DNA of 64,000 nucleotides from Corallococcus interemptor (GTDB taxonomy: Bacteria; Myxococcota; Myxococcia; Myxococcales; Myxococcaceae): the NCBI RefSeq assembly GCF_003668875.1, contig NZ_RAWM01000018.1:1-64000 (forward strand), written 5' to 3'. A program made the translations under genes and the position numbers. Shown one piece after another: positions 1 to 8,513 of the stretch. The notes below the pieces were generated by a model. The model was not told the origin of the DNA, searched no databases, and saw only the letters and a program-made list of their open reading frames with translations. Position 1 is the stretch's first letter. The number at the start of each line of letters is the position of its first letter.

Positions 1-389
1 ACGCCCCCCCCCAGCCCGCCCACCAGCCGCCAGAAGCTCAAATCCCACAGGGAGAACGCGAGCCCCGACCCGATGGCGCTGATGATGAACAGGGCCGCCG
101 CGAGCATCATCGCGCGCCGGCGGCCGTAGCGGTCCGCGAAGGGCCCCGCGGCGAAGGCGCCCGCCGCCGAGCCGACGAGCGCGGAGGACACCGCCAGCCC
201 CAGGCCCAGGCTGCTCGCGGCGAACTCGGCCTTGAGGGCGGCCACGGTGCCGTTGATGACGGCGGTGTCGAAGCCGAAGAGGAACCCGCCCAGGGCGGCC
301 ACCACGGAGATGCCAATGATCCTGCCGGTCCGTGTCTCCCCACCCGCCGGAGGCCGCCTGCTCACCGGGGCATCCATGACGTCCGCCAT
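1..389 (-). CDS. MFS transporter, sugar-porter type (C-terminus off window)
   Basis: N-terminal 129 residues of a major facilitator superfamily permease; the rest lies beyond the left edge. After a short cytoplasmic leader, TM1 runs into GFDTAVINGT (residues 39-48), the usual TM1 end of sugar porters. The loop 2-3 signature reads ADRYGRRRAM (85-94). The ATG at 389 is chosen because AAGGAG lies a few bases upstream; a second in-frame ATG is at 377. Sugar/H+ symport in the inner membrane is the family expectation, but the substrate cannot be read from this fragment. It is transcribed away from nothing obvious; the next gene on the same strand ends 164 bp upstream of it. Confidence 0.85.
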   Translation of the reverse strand, partial: MADVMDAPVSRRPPAGGETRTGRIIGISVVAALGGFLFGFDTAVINGTVAALKAEFAASSLGLGLAVSSALVGSAAGAFAAGPFADRYGRRRAMMLAAALFIISAIGSGLAFSLWDLSFWRLVGGLGGG

Positions 390-442
390 GACGCGCTCCT
401 TCCCCCTGGGACGGGCACGGCTCACACCGGCCCTTGAGGAGA

Positions 443-471
443 GGTGCCCCCCGTGGCCTCCGAAAGGCACC
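443..471. terminator. possible weak stem-loop after the sigma-54 activator
   Basis: GGTGCC and GGCACC form a 6-bp inverted repeat (443-448 with 466-471) in the 164-bp gap between the activator stop and the MFS start. There is no T-run. It could be a factor-dependent terminator or chance in GC-rich DNA. Confidence 0.25.
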
Positions 472-553
472 CTCGGGCGGAGCGGCGCCCCGGTGGCCGC
501 TCGCTGGGGGGCATGGCTCGGACGTCGCTCGGGCTCCAACGACGGACGGAGGC

Positions 554-2155
554 TCAGCCCTCGTCCGCCAGGCCGTACTCCTTGAGCTTGCGGGCGAGCG
601 TGTTGCGGCCGATCTCCAGCGTGCGCGCGGCCGCGGTGCGGTTGCCCTTCACGGCCTCCAGCACGCGCAGGATGTGGCGGCGCTCCACCTCCGCCAGCGG
701 GAGCAGGAGCGGCGCGTCCGGCGCGGCGGCGGGCGTCTCCGGCGTGGCGGGCCCGGTGGACGGGAGCGCCCGGTCCAGGGCGGGCAGGGGCAGGTGCTCC
801 TCCAGGATTTCTCCCTCGGACAGCACCACGGCGCTTTCGATGCAGTTCTCCAGCTCGCGCACGTTGCCGGGCCAGCGGTAGCGCTTGAGGCGCGCGAGCG
901 CGGTGGCGCCGAGGCGGGGCACGGGCAGGCGGTGGCGCTTCGCGGCGGTGGCGACGAAGTGGCGGGCCAGCCGTTCGATGTCCTCCGCGCCGCGCTCGCG
1001 CAGCGGGGGCAAGAGCAGCTCCACGACCTTGATGCGGTAGTAGAGGTCCTCGCGGAACCTGCCCTCCGCCACCATGCGGGGCAGGTCGCGGTGGGTGGCC
1101 GCGACGATGCGCACGTCCACCTTGACGGCCTGCGTGCCGCCCACGCGCTCGAACTCGCGGTCCTGCAGCACGCGCAACAGCTTGCCCTGCACGGCCTGGG
1201 GCAATTCGCCCAGCTCGTCGATGAAGACGGTGCCGCCGTCGGCCGCCTCGAACTTGCCGGGCACGCGGTGGTCCGCGCCGGTGAAGGCGCCCTTCTCATG
1301 GCCGAAGAGCTCGTTCTCGATGAGGGCGGCGGGCAGGGCCGCGCAGTCCACCTTCACGAAGGGCTTGTCGCGCCGGGGGCCGTTGACGTGGATGGCGCGC
1401 GCGAACAGCTCCTTGCCGCAGCCGCTCTCTCCGCGCAGCAGCACCGTGGCGTCCGTGGGCGCGGCCTTCTGCACCAGGCGGTAGAGGGCCTTGAGCGGCG
1501 GAGCCTCTCCGATGATGCGGTTGAAGAAGTAGCCCACCGGGGCCTGCGGCTGATCCTTCGCGCGCTGGAGCTCCTGGTAGAGGCTGGTGGACTGGAGGGC
1601 GGTGCTCACCTGGGCCGCGATGTCGGTGAGCTTCTGGGTGTCCTCTTCCGTGAAGGCGCCGCCGCCCAGGCGGTTGAGCACCTGGAGCACGCCGTACACG
1701 GCGCCGGCCGCGTCGCGCAGCGGCACCGCGGCCAGGCTGATGGTGCGGTAGCCCGTCATCCGGTCGATGTCCGCGAAGAAGCGGCGCTCGCCGCGAGGAT
1801 CCGGCACGTGCACGGGCTCGCCGGCCTCCGCCACGTAGCCCGCCACGCCCTGGCCCAGCTTCACGCGGATCTGCGCGACCTCCGGCAGGTGCGCCGCGCG
1901 GCTGAACAGCTCCCGGCGCACCGGATCCAGCAGCCACAGCGTGCCCCGGTCCGCCTGCAGCGTGATGGCGATGCGGTCCACCAGTGTCTGGAGGAAGGCG
2001 TCCAGGTCCACCTCGCGCCCGACGAGGCCGCCAAGGGGAAGCAGGACCTGGGACACATCCGGCGGAGTCGAGGGCATGGCGGCGGGCAGCGGCGGAAGTG
2101 AGAAGGGCGCTGGGGGCACTGTAGCAGCGCACGGCTCCGGGCTCGCGGCGCTCAT
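554..2155 (-). CDS. GAF-domain sigma-54-dependent transcriptional activator
   Basis: A 533-residue bacterial enhancer-binding protein. Residues about 45-190 form a GAF sensor domain. The AAA+ core follows with Walker A GESGCGKE (242-249), the sigma-54 contact loop GAFTGA (289-294) and Walker B TVFIDE (309-314). The last ~40 residues are a Fis-type helix-turn-helix (GNRTAAARTLEIGRNTLARK). There is no receiver domain, so activity is probably set by a small ligand or partner of GAF rather than by phosphorylation. The start ATG at 2155 overlaps the stop of the upstream metallo-hydrolase gene by 4 bp (ATGA), so the two are translationally coupled. A later ATG at 2077 is an alternative. Myxobacteria encode many such activators for development and stress. 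Confidence 0.9.
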   Translation of the reverse strand: MSAASPEPCAATVPPAPFSLPPLPAAMPSTPPDVSQVLLPLGGLVGREVDLDAFLQTLVDRIAITLQADRGTLWLLDPVRRELFSRAAHLPEVAQIRVKLGQGVAGYVAEAGEPVHVPDPRGERRFFADIDRMTGYRTISLAAVPLRDAAGAVYGVLQVLNRLGGGAFTEEDTQKLTDIAAQVSTALQSTSLYQELQRAKDQPQAPVGYFFNRIIGEAPPLKALYRLVQKAAPTDATVLLRGESGCGKELFARAIHVNGPRRDKPFVKVDCAALPAALIENELFGHEKGAFTGADHRVPGKFEAADGGTVFIDELGELPQAVQGKLLRVLQDREFERVGGTQAVKVDVRIVAATHRDLPRMVAEGRFREDLYYRIKVVELLLPPLRERGAEDIERLARHFVATAAKRHRLPVPRLGATALARLKRYRWPGNVRELENCIESAVVLSEGEILEEHLPLPALDRALPSTGPATPETPAAAPDAPLLLPLAEVERRHILRVLEAVKGNRTAAARTLEIGRNTLARKLKEYGLADEG

Positions 2156-2988
2156 GCGCCCGCCGAGCGGCCCAGGAGCATGCGCTGGCCTTCGCGCGCG
2201 GGCTCGGTGAAGGGGAACAGGCCGCGCGCCTCCTGCGCCATGTCCTCCAGCAGCTCGTCCGCGTGGGACGGGTCGTGGTGGAAGAGGAAGAGGCGCCCGG
2301 CGTGCAGGTCCTTGGCCACCTTGGCCGCGTCCATCATCGTCGAGTGGCCCCAGCCCTTCTTGGACATGCCCTTCTTGCCCTCGTACTCGTCGGGCGTGTA
2401 CTGCGCGTCCAGGCACAGCGCGTCCGCGCCCTCGAAGTGGCGGGCCACGTCGGAGGTGAGGCGCTCCGGCAGCTCCACGTCCGTGGCGTACACGAAGGAG
2501 TGGCCGTCCGCCTCGACCCGGTAGGCCATGCAGCCGTCCGGGTGGGGCACGTCGATGGGGGTCACCTTGAAGGGGCCGACCTCCACCGTGCGGCCGTGCA
2601 GCGCGGCGCCGAAGGTCATCCTCGAGCGCATGGTGGACAGCGGCACCGGGAACTGCGGCGGGCGCATCTGCTGCGACAGCGTGGACTCCAGCGCCTGGCC
2701 GCCATTCGCGCCGGGGCCGTACATCGTCAGCGACGTGGTGGGCAGGTACGCGGGCGTGAAGAAGGGGAAGCCCTGCACGTGGTCCCAGTGCAGGTGCGAG
2801 AAGAACATGGTCGCCTTCTGGGGCGCGCCCTCGCGCATCATGACCTCGCCCAGCGTGCGGATGCCCGTGCCCGCGTCGAGGATCAGCCGCTCGCCCTGGC
2901 TCGTCACCTCCACGCACGCCGTGTTGCCACCGATGCGCGACCCCGACACCGCGATGCTGCCCCGAACGCCAAAGAAGCGGATTTCCAT
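2152..2988 (-). CDS. MBL-fold metallo-hydrolase
   Basis: A 278-residue metallo-beta-lactamase-fold protein opening with MEIRFFGVRGSIAVSG, typical of the PhnP/cyclic-phosphodiesterase-like branch. The metal-binding motif is HLHWDH (65-70), with further His and Asp residues around TDVELPERL and LFLFHHDPSH. The substrate is unknown; members of this branch hydrolyse phosphodiesters, and some myxobacterial relatives sit beside sensory regulators. Its stop overlaps the start of the GAF/sigma-54 activator by 4 bp. This suggests that the hydrolase and the activator work on the same signal, for example by turning over a nucleotide ligand of the GAF domain; that link is inference. Confidence 0.85.
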   Translation of the reverse strand: MEIRFFGVRGSIAVSGSRIGGNTACVEVTSQGERLILDAGTGIRTLGEVMMREGAPQKATMFFSHLHWDHVQGFPFFTPAYLPTTSLTMYGPGANGGQALESTLSQQMRPPQFPVPLSTMRSRMTFGAALHGRTVEVGPFKVTPIDVPHPDGCMAYRVEADGHSFVYATDVELPERLTSDVARHFEGADALCLDAQYTPDEYEGKKGMSKKGWGHSTMMDAAKVAKDLHAGRLFLFHHDPSHADELLEDMAQEARGLFPFTEPAREGQRMLLGRSAGA

Positions 2989-3199
2989 GATGGGTCTCCA
3001 GATGCGTTGACGCCCGCTGGGGGCGCCCTGACGTGGTGGGGACAGAGCACGTCCGGTGCCAGCGCCAAGGGGCTGGAATCATTGGGAGTGGCGGGGAGGA
3101 GCGGGCGGGCCGCTCCATTCTGGAGCGCTCCGGATGGGGCGGGCGTGCCAATCCGGAGCAGCCCCGCGCCGTGGCGGATTCCTGGTAGACCCCGGGGCC

Positions 3200-3961
3200 A
3201 TGCCGGCGATTGCGTTCTGCACCATCAAGGGTGGGGTGGGGAAGACGACCCTGTGTTCGCACGTGGCGGCGGCGCTGGCGGACGCGGGCCGCCGGGTGCT
3301 GCTGTTGGACCTGGATCCGCAGGCGCATGCGTCGCTGGTGCTGGGCCTGGAGACGCGCGAGGGCCCGTGCGTGGCGGACGCCTTCGGGCCGCGGCCGAAG
3401 CACAAGCTGGATGAGATTGTCGTGGCGTCTCCCAAGCGGCCGGGGTTGTTCATCGCGCCGGGGGCCCCGCGAATGGCGGCGCTGGAGCGCGAGCTGTTCG
3501 GCTGGGGGCACCGGCTGCAGGCGATTCCGCGCGCGCTGAAGACGCTGTCGTGGACGCCGGACGTCATCGTCGTGGACACGCCGCCGAGCATCGGAGCGTT
3601 CACGGAGGCGGTGCTGTGCTTCGCGGACGTGGTGGTGGCGCCGGTGCCCACGGGCGCGTTCGCGCTGCAGGGCCTGGGTGAGATCGAGACCGCGTGGCGC
3701 GACGTGCGCGAGGAGGGCGGCCAGCTGGTGGCGGCCGTGAACCTGTGGGACCGGCGCACGCCCGCGACCAACGAGGCGATGGAGGAGGCGCTGAAGGACG
3801 TGACGGTGCCGGTGCTGAAGGCACGCATCCCGCGCTCGGAGGCCATCAACCAGGCGGGGCTGGGCTACGAGGTGGTGTTCGACGTGAGCCCTAACGCGGC
3901 GGGCGCGGAGGAGCTGCGCGCCATGGCCCGCGAGCTGTCGAAGCTCGCGGGGCTGCGCTGA
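3200..3961 (+). CDS. ParA/MinD family ATPase
   Basis: A 253-residue deviant-Walker ATPase. Residues 10-17 read KGGVGKTT, the ParA Walker A' motif with its signature lysine. LDLDPQA (36-42) is the switch I region and VIVVDTPPS the Walker B strand. It starts at the ATG at 3200, giving the canonical N-terminus MPAIAFCTIKGG; an open frame upstream would add an unconserved extension. No ParB or parS-like site is next to it, so this is an orphan ParA, probably positioning a cytoplasmic complex, chemosensory array or polar protein rather than segregating the chromosome. It is monocistronic and convergent with the next gene (stop codons adjacent). The exact cargo cannot be inferred. Confidence 0.88.
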   Translation: MPAIAFCTIKGGVGKTTLCSHVAAALADAGRRVLLLDLDPQAHASLVLGLETREGPCVADAFGPRPKHKLDEIVVASPKRPGLFIAPGAPRMAALERELFGWGHRLQAIPRALKTLSWTPDVIVVDTPPSIGAFTEAVLCFADVVVAPVPTGAFALQGLGEIETAWRDVREEGGQLVAAVNLWDRRTPATNEAMEEALKDVTVPVLKARIPRSEAINQAGLGYEVVFDVSPNAAGAEELRAMARELSKLAGLR

Positions 3962-4570
3962 TCAACCCATGGTGCCGACCCTCAGGGGCCCGGCGCGCCG
4001 GTAGGTGAGCAGCGCCACTCCCTTGGGCGTGATCCGGGACGCGGTGAGCTGCAGCATGCGGGGCTGCGTTCCCTCTCCGAAGAGGCGCCGGCCGCTGCCG
4101 ATCGTCACGGGGATGACGTGCAGGTGCAGCACGTCCACCAGGTCATGCTTGAGCAGGGTCTGCAGCAGGCCGCCGCTGCCATGCACCTGCAGCTCGCGGC
4201 CGGGGGAGGCCTTGAGCCGGCGCACCGCCTCCACCGTGTCTCCCTCCAGCAGCGTCGAGTTCGCCCACTCCACGCGGCGCAGCGTGGTGGACGCCACGTA
4301 CTTGGGCAGCCGGTTGAGCGGCCCGGCGATGGGGTCGTTCGGGTCGGTCATGCGCGGCCAGTAGCTGGAGAAGATGTCGTACGTCCCGCGCCCGAGCAGG
4401 AATGCGTCCGCCCGGCTGAAGATGTCCACGACGTGCGCGCCGAGTTCTTCGCTGGAATGGGGCTGCACCCAGCCACCATGGGTGAAGCCGCCGCTCCGGT
4501 CCTCGTCCGGGCCTCCCGGGGCCTGCACCACTCCGTCCAGCGTCACGAACTCCGTTGCCGTCAGCTCCAT
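3962..4570 (-). CDS. dihydrofolate reductase / RibD C-terminal family protein
   Basis: A 202-residue protein of the RibD C-terminal/DHFR-like fold. It opens with MELTATEFVTLDGVVQAPGG, carries FLLGRGTYDIFSSYWP and HGSGGLLQTLLKHDLVD, and ends with a strand-rich C-terminus. These match the DHFR-like family, which shows no need for folate and usually binds NADPH. The start at ATG 4570 is preferred over an in-frame TTG at 4612 because GGGACGG lies upstream at a reasonable distance. Many paralogues occur in soil bacteria without a defined substrate, so a general pyridine-nucleotide-dependent reductase is all that can be claimed. Confidence 0.85.
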   Translation of the reverse strand: MELTATEFVTLDGVVQAPGGPDEDRSGGFTHGGWVQPHSSEELGAHVVDIFSRADAFLLGRGTYDIFSSYWPRMTDPNDPIAGPLNRLPKYVASTTLRRVEWANSTLLEGDTVEAVRRLKASPGRELQVHGSGGLLQTLLKHDLVDVLHLHVIPVTIGSGRRLFGEGTQPRMLQLTASRITPKGVALLTYRRAGPLRVGTMG

Positions 4571-4666
4571 GGTCGCATCCGTCCCTTCCGGGGCATCCGT
4601 TCGCCCGTTCAAATGTGCGACGAATGGGTCCGGCGAGGATCGACACGCCGGTGTTTTTTCCGGGAC

Positions 4667-6061
4667 TCAGGGCGTGGGCAGGCCGGGGGCGAGCACCGAG
4701 CGCACGTTGACGTCGGTGAAGCCCGTGCCCCAGACGGCGTTGACCTCCTGGGCGATGAAGGCGGCGCCCGGCTGGAGCGTCCCCAGCGAGGGCTCGAACA
4801 TCACCACGCGCGGATCGGTGAGCTCCAGCAGGCGGGGCACCACGTCGCTCACGTCGCGGCCCTGCGCCTGGGCGGCGTGCACGCCCTGCAGCCACGCGCG
4901 CACGGTGCCCTGGGCGTGCGGGACGTAGAGGGGCTGGTCCGCCGCGCCCAGCGCCACCATGAGGTGTCCCACGCTCATCGTGATGACAGGCCCGCCGTGC
5001 GCGGTGAGCAGCGGCCCGTGGTCCGGCGGCAGGGTGTTCCAGTCCACGGTCGTGAGGTTCTGCAGGTACAGGGGCGTGAAGCGCCGCGGGGCCTGGGAGA
5101 CGAGCGCGCGTGTGTGTTCCACGGGGATGAGGGTGTCCCAGTCGTCGTGGAGGATGAGGAAGGGCGTCTGGACGGTGCTGGCCAGGTGGGCGGCGGTCCA
5201 GCGCGTGTAGTCCGTGCCGGGGGTGGTGGGGTCGCCGCCGGTGGTGGCGTGGATGCGGCGGAAGTAGGGCTCGAAGAACTGCTGGTAGCGCGTGCGCAGG
5301 TCCGGGTTGCTCACGCGCGACGGCACGACGCGGCTCACGTAGTCCACCTCCGCGGCGAAGTCGGACAGCGGGGCCAGGGCGACGCCCACGGCGGGCACCA
5401 CCGTGGAGGGTGCATCCGCCGCCGCGTAGAGCGCCTCGTAGCCGCCCCAGGAGCCACCGAAGACGCCGATGCGCTTCGTGTCCACGTTGGGGGCCTGGGC
5501 CAGGAAGCGCATGCCCGCGTTCATGTCGTCGCGGTCGTTCTGGAGGTCTCCGCCCGCGTAGAAGCGGCCGAAGACGGCGAGCACGCCGAAGTCATGGAAG
5601 AGGTAGATGAAGGCCTCGCCCGCGATGATCTCCGGCGTGGTGGGCGTGAACGCGATGGGCGAGGAGCCCGGCCCATGGTGTGGCTCGCTGTCGTCCGGGT
5701 GGATGCCGGCGCCGCGCGCGGCCCACTTCGCGTCCACGGCCTCGCCCGTCCAGGCGATGCCGTCGTAGGGCTTGGTGAGCATCACGATGGGGGACACGCC
5801 GGGCTTCCGGGGCGGGAACCACTGCGCATAGGTGGGGGCCCGGCCAGGCACCTCCAGCTTGAGCAGCTGATAGGGCCACGTCTGACCCGCGGCGTTCAAC
5901 TCACCGGAGCCAAGCTGGGTCACCTGGAGCGCCGAGGGTTCCGCCGGTGTTTCGTCCGGGGTCTGGCAGCTGTGGGTGGACGGGCTGGCGTTGCTGCAGC
6001 ACGCGGTGGGGAAGGTGCCCAGGAGGCAGAGGGCCAGGAGCGTGGTCGGGAACAGGCGCAT
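4667..6061 (-). CDS. secreted lipoprotein alpha/beta hydrolase (S9/dienelactone-hydrolase-like)
   Basis: A 464-residue exported serine hydrolase. The N-terminus MRLFPTTLLALCLL is a signal peptide ending in a lipobox-like FPTAC with Cys21, so it is probably an outer- or inner-membrane lipoprotein. The nucleophile elbow GGSWGG places Ser204. The acid is likely in LHDDWDTLIP and the His in VGHLMVALG, the usual order of a prolyl-oligopeptidase/acyl-esterase catalytic domain. No beta-propeller is present. The start at 6061 fits the signal peptide; a longer frame from 6133 would bury it. It diverges from glutaminase with about 70 bp between the starts, room for back-to-back promoters. Peptidase or esterase activity cannot be separated from sequence alone. 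Confidence 0.8.
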   Translation of the reverse strand: MRLFPTTLLALCLLGTFPTACCSNASPSTHSCQTPDETPAEPSALQVTQLGSGELNAAGQTWPYQLLKLEVPGRAPTYAQWFPPRKPGVSPIVMLTKPYDGIAWTGEAVDAKWAARGAGIHPDDSEPHHGPGSSPIAFTPTTPEIIAGEAFIYLFHDFGVLAVFGRFYAGGDLQNDRDDMNAGMRFLAQAPNVDTKRIGVFGGSWGGYEALYAAADAPSTVVPAVGVALAPLSDFAAEVDYVSRVVPSRVSNPDLRTRYQQFFEPYFRRIHATTGGDPTTPGTDYTRWTAAHLASTVQTPFLILHDDWDTLIPVEHTRALVSQAPRRFTPLYLQNLTTVDWNTLPPDHGPLLTAHGGPVITMSVGHLMVALGAADQPLYVPHAQGTVRAWLQGVHAAQAQGRDVSDVVPRLLELTDPRVVMFEPSLGTLQPGAAFIAQEVNAVWGTGFTDVNVRSVLAPGLPTP

Positions 6062-6131
6062 GCCGCAGCAGACACCGCGCCTGGGAAATTCTGAAAGCCT
6101 CCGCGTTCCTTTCCGGACGAGGATGCAGCCC

Positions 6132-7043
6132 ATGGACTACCAGGCGGTGCTGGAGGAGGTCTGGGACGGGGTGCGGCCGGTGCTGGGGCAGGGCCGCGTG
6201 GCGACGTACATCCCGGCGCTGGCGGCGGTGGATCCGCGCCGGTTCGGCATGGCGCTCGCGACGGTGGAGGGGGACGTGTACGGGGTGGGGGACTGGCGTG
6301 AGCCGTTCTCCATCCAGAGCATCTCCAAGGTGTTCACGTTGGCGCTCGCGCTGTCGAGGGACGGGGACGCGCTGTGGCGGCGCGTGGGGAAGGAGCCGTC
6401 GGGCAATCCGTTCAACTCGCTGGTGCAGCTGGAGTACGAGCAGGGCATCCCGCGCAATCCGTTCATCAACGCGGGGGCGCTGGTCATCACGGACCGGTTG
6501 CAGCGGCTCACGGGGGATGCGCGAGGCACGCTGCGGGACTTCCTGCGCGCGGAGAGCGGCAATCCGTCCGTGGATTTTGATCCGGTCATCGCCGCGTCGG
6601 AGGCGGAGCACGGGCACCGCAACCGCGCGCTGGCGCACTTCATGGCCAGCTACGGAAACATGGAGGGCGCGGTGCCGGAGGTGCTGGAGCACTACTTCTG
6701 GCAGTGCTCCCTGGCGATGAGCTGCGCGGACCTGGCGAGGGCCTGTGGGTTCCTCGCGCGTCATGGTCAGCGAGCGGACGGCTCCAGGCTGCTCACGCGC
6801 AGCCAGGCCAAGCAGGTCAACGCGGTGATGCTCACGTGCGGCACATACGACGCGGCGGGCGAGTTCGCCTACCGCGTGGGGCTGCCGGGAAAGAGCGGCG
6901 TGGGAGGGGGCATCATCGCGGTCATCCCCAACCGCTGCGGCCTGTGCGTATGGAGCCCCGGGCTGGATGCAAGGGGCAATTCCGTCGCGGGCGTGGAAGC
7001 GCTGGACCGGTTCACGACGCTGACCGGCCTGTCCATCTTCTGA
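6132..7043 (+). CDS. glsA: glutaminase A
   Basis: A 303-residue serine-dependent glutaminase that hydrolyses L-glutamine to glutamate and ammonia in the cytoplasm. The catalytic SxxK motif is SISK (63-66) in FSIQSISKVFTLALAL. The conserved segments NPFNSLVQLEYEQG, NPFINAGALVI and KSGVGGGIIAVIP all match bacterial GlsA/YbaS, as does the length. The ATG at 6132 is chosen because GACGAGG lies 9 nt upstream; the ATG at 6123 has no room for a ribosome binding site. The C-terminal regulatory domains of animal enzymes are absent, as usual for bacteria. It ends 2 bp before the convergent SMI1/KNR4 gene. Confidence 0.95.
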   Translation: MDYQAVLEEVWDGVRPVLGQGRVATYIPALAAVDPRRFGMALATVEGDVYGVGDWREPFSIQSISKVFTLALALSRDGDALWRRVGKEPSGNPFNSLVQLEYEQGIPRNPFINAGALVITDRLQRLTGDARGTLRDFLRAESGNPSVDFDPVIAASEAEHGHRNRALAHFMASYGNMEGAVPEVLEHYFWQCSLAMSCADLARACGFLARHGQRADGSRLLTRSQAKQVNAVMLTCGTYDAAGEFAYRVGLPGKSGVGGGIIAVIPNRCGLCVWSPGLDARGNSVAGVEALDRFTTLTGLSIF

Positions 7044-7045
7044 AG

Positions 7046-7531
7046 TTACTGGCCCTGTTCTTCGAGGGTCTTCAGCCAGTAGGACCGCCCGGTCGACGCC
7101 AGCGCGCCCGCCAGGAACTCCGCGAACGAGTTGGCGATGACCGGGCAGTAGTAGGGGTCGGGAAACCCCTCGCGGTAGCCGTCGCGGAGTGGATGGCGTC
7201 CCAGCGTCTGTTGCCCCACATCCAGGAGCACGTAGTTGCTGTCCTGGAGCTGGCACAGCGCGTACCAATCCGAAGGGCCTGCCGCGTCCGTGTCGGATTG
7301 GGACATGATGACCCGTGCGCGCCGTACCTCCGCGAGCGGCAGGATGTAGTACGGCGCGTTGGAGTCACGGAACAGCCTTGCTCCATCAAAGCGCGTGTAG
7401 AAGGCGCGCAAATCCGGATCCAGGCGCCAGCCCATCCGATGTTCGAACGCATCGACTGCCGCCGCGGTCGCGGGCGGATGTGGAAAGTGCCGGGCCGCCA
7501 CTGCGTCGAGGAGTTCGGTCATCGTCGGCAT
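7046..7531 (-). CDS. SMI1/KNR4 family protein
   Basis: A 161-residue SMI1/KNR4 (SUKH superfamily) domain. It shows the N-terminal helix with FEHRMGWRLDPDLRAFY, the FDGARLF turn, ILPLAEVRRA and a C-terminal SFAEFLAGAL helix. SUKH proteins often act as immunity proteins against polymorphic toxins in bacteria, but many are free-standing, and no toxin gene is next to this one. The ATG at 7531 has GGAGAG 7 nt upstream and is preferred over ATG 7546. It is convergent with glsA. Function beyond the fold is unknown. Confidence 0.82.
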   Translation of the reverse strand: MPTMTELLDAVAARHFPHPPATAAAVDAFEHRMGWRLDPDLRAFYTRFDGARLFRDSNAPYYILPLAEVRRARVIMSQSDTDAAGPSDWYALCQLQDSNYVLLDVGQQTLGRHPLRDGYREGFPDPYYCPVIANSFAEFLAGALASTGRSYWLKTLEEQGQ

Positions 7532-7589
7532 GTGGCTACTCTCCATAGGGATGACTGACCCCGGCGCTCGTGTGCAGCGCAGCGTCTTG

Positions 7590-8513
7590 TCAGCGCAGTC
7601 CGTCCAGCAGCGCGGCCAGCTTCTGGGGCTGGGATGCGAAGGGCGAGTGCGACGTGTCCAGTGTGTCCACGGTGAACGCGTTGCAGGGTGTGAAGGCGTC
7701 GGCCTCGCGGATCATCAGGTCCTGGAGCGCGGGGGCCAGGGCTCGGTCCTGGGCGCAGCGCAGGTAGCTGCGGGGAATGCGGCCCCAGCGCTCCTTCGTG
7801 GCGCCGACCTTTCCGGTCCACAGGGACAAGGGAATGTCCGGCGTGAGGGTGAGCGCGAAGGGCAGGAAGGCCGCTGCGTCCACGTCGTGGTAGAAGCCCG
7901 CGCGAAGCGCCTCGCGGTACGCCGCATCGCCGCGAGGGTTGATCCGCACCGCGCCCAGCTTCGCGGCATCGCCGATGAAGAGTGCTTCGCTGTAGGGCGT
8001 GTGGCCCTCGGGCAGGGCGCCGTAGGCGCTGGCGCTCTGGAGGCGCAGCGGGACAAAGGCGCTCAGGTACACCAGCCTGCCAATGAGGTGCGGGGCCTTC
8101 TCCGCCGCGCGGGTGATGACGGTGCCACCCGCGCTGTGGCCCACGAGCACGGGCTTGGATCCGGCCTGGAGCTTCTCCAGCGCGGTGACCACTGCGTCCG
8201 CGCAGTCGTCCAACGTGACGTCGGCCAGGGGCGAGCGCTCCACCGCGAAGCGAGCCGCGTCGCCCGTGAGATAGGACGCGGGGAAGCGCGCGTTGAGGCC
8301 GTGGCCAGGCAGGTCGATGGCCACCACCTGATGCCCCAGCGCGCACAGGGCCTCCGCGACGCGCGACCAGTGCAGGGCGTTGTGCCACGCGCCGTGGACC
8401 AGGAGGAACGTCCTGGCCTTGCGCGGCACCTTCGAGGGTGTGGCCGCGAACCCGAGCCCCGGCAGCAGGGCCGAGCCCACGAGGGCGGTCTTCATCAGGT
8501 CACGACGGTTCAT
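7590..8513 (-). CDS. Tat-exported alpha/beta hydrolase
   Basis: A 307-residue alpha/beta hydrolase of the salicylate-esterase/MhpC-like type. The N-terminus MNRRDLMKTALVGSALLPGL has a twin-arginine-like signal, so export to the periplasm is expected. The oxyanion/HG motif is LLVHGAWHNALHW and the nucleophile elbow GHSAGG (Ser127). The C-terminus CNAFTVDTLDTSHSPF carries the likely catalytic His. The start at 8513 lies inside the end of the upstream merR gene (14-bp overlap), so the two form a regulator-enzyme operon. A small ester or lactone is the probable substrate; the MerR partner suggests induction by a toxic compound, which is inference. Confidence 0.85.
   Translation of the reverse strand: MNRRDLMKTALVGSALLPGLGFAATPSKVPRKARTFLLVHGAWHNALHWSRVAEALCALGHQVVAIDLPGHGLNARFPASYLTGDAARFAVERSPLADVTLDDCADAVVTALEKLQAGSKPVLVGHSAGGTVITRAAEKAPHLIGRLVYLSAFVPLRLQSASAYGALPEGHTPYSEALFIGDAAKLGAVRINPRGDAAYREALRAGFYHDVDAAAFLPFALTLTPDIPLSLWTGKVGATKERWGRIPRSYLRCAQDRALAPALQDLMIREADAFTPCNAFTVDTLDTSHSPFASQPQKLAALLDGLR

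Noticed and set aside
554-3511. A very long minus-strand open frame (985 codons) joining the activator with upstream sequence
   Set aside because: The part upstream of 2155 runs through the metallo-hydrolase gene in another frame and has low-complexity Arg/His/Ala composition. The true start is at the ATGA overlap.
3200-3961. Chromosomal parAB locus
   Set aside because: No parB and no parS-like palindrome next to the ParA gene; it is an orphan ParA.
7046-7531. SMI1/KNR4 protein as immunity protein of a toxin pair
   Set aside because: Neither neighbour (glutaminase, Tat hydrolase) looks like a polymorphic toxin, so no pairing is claimed.
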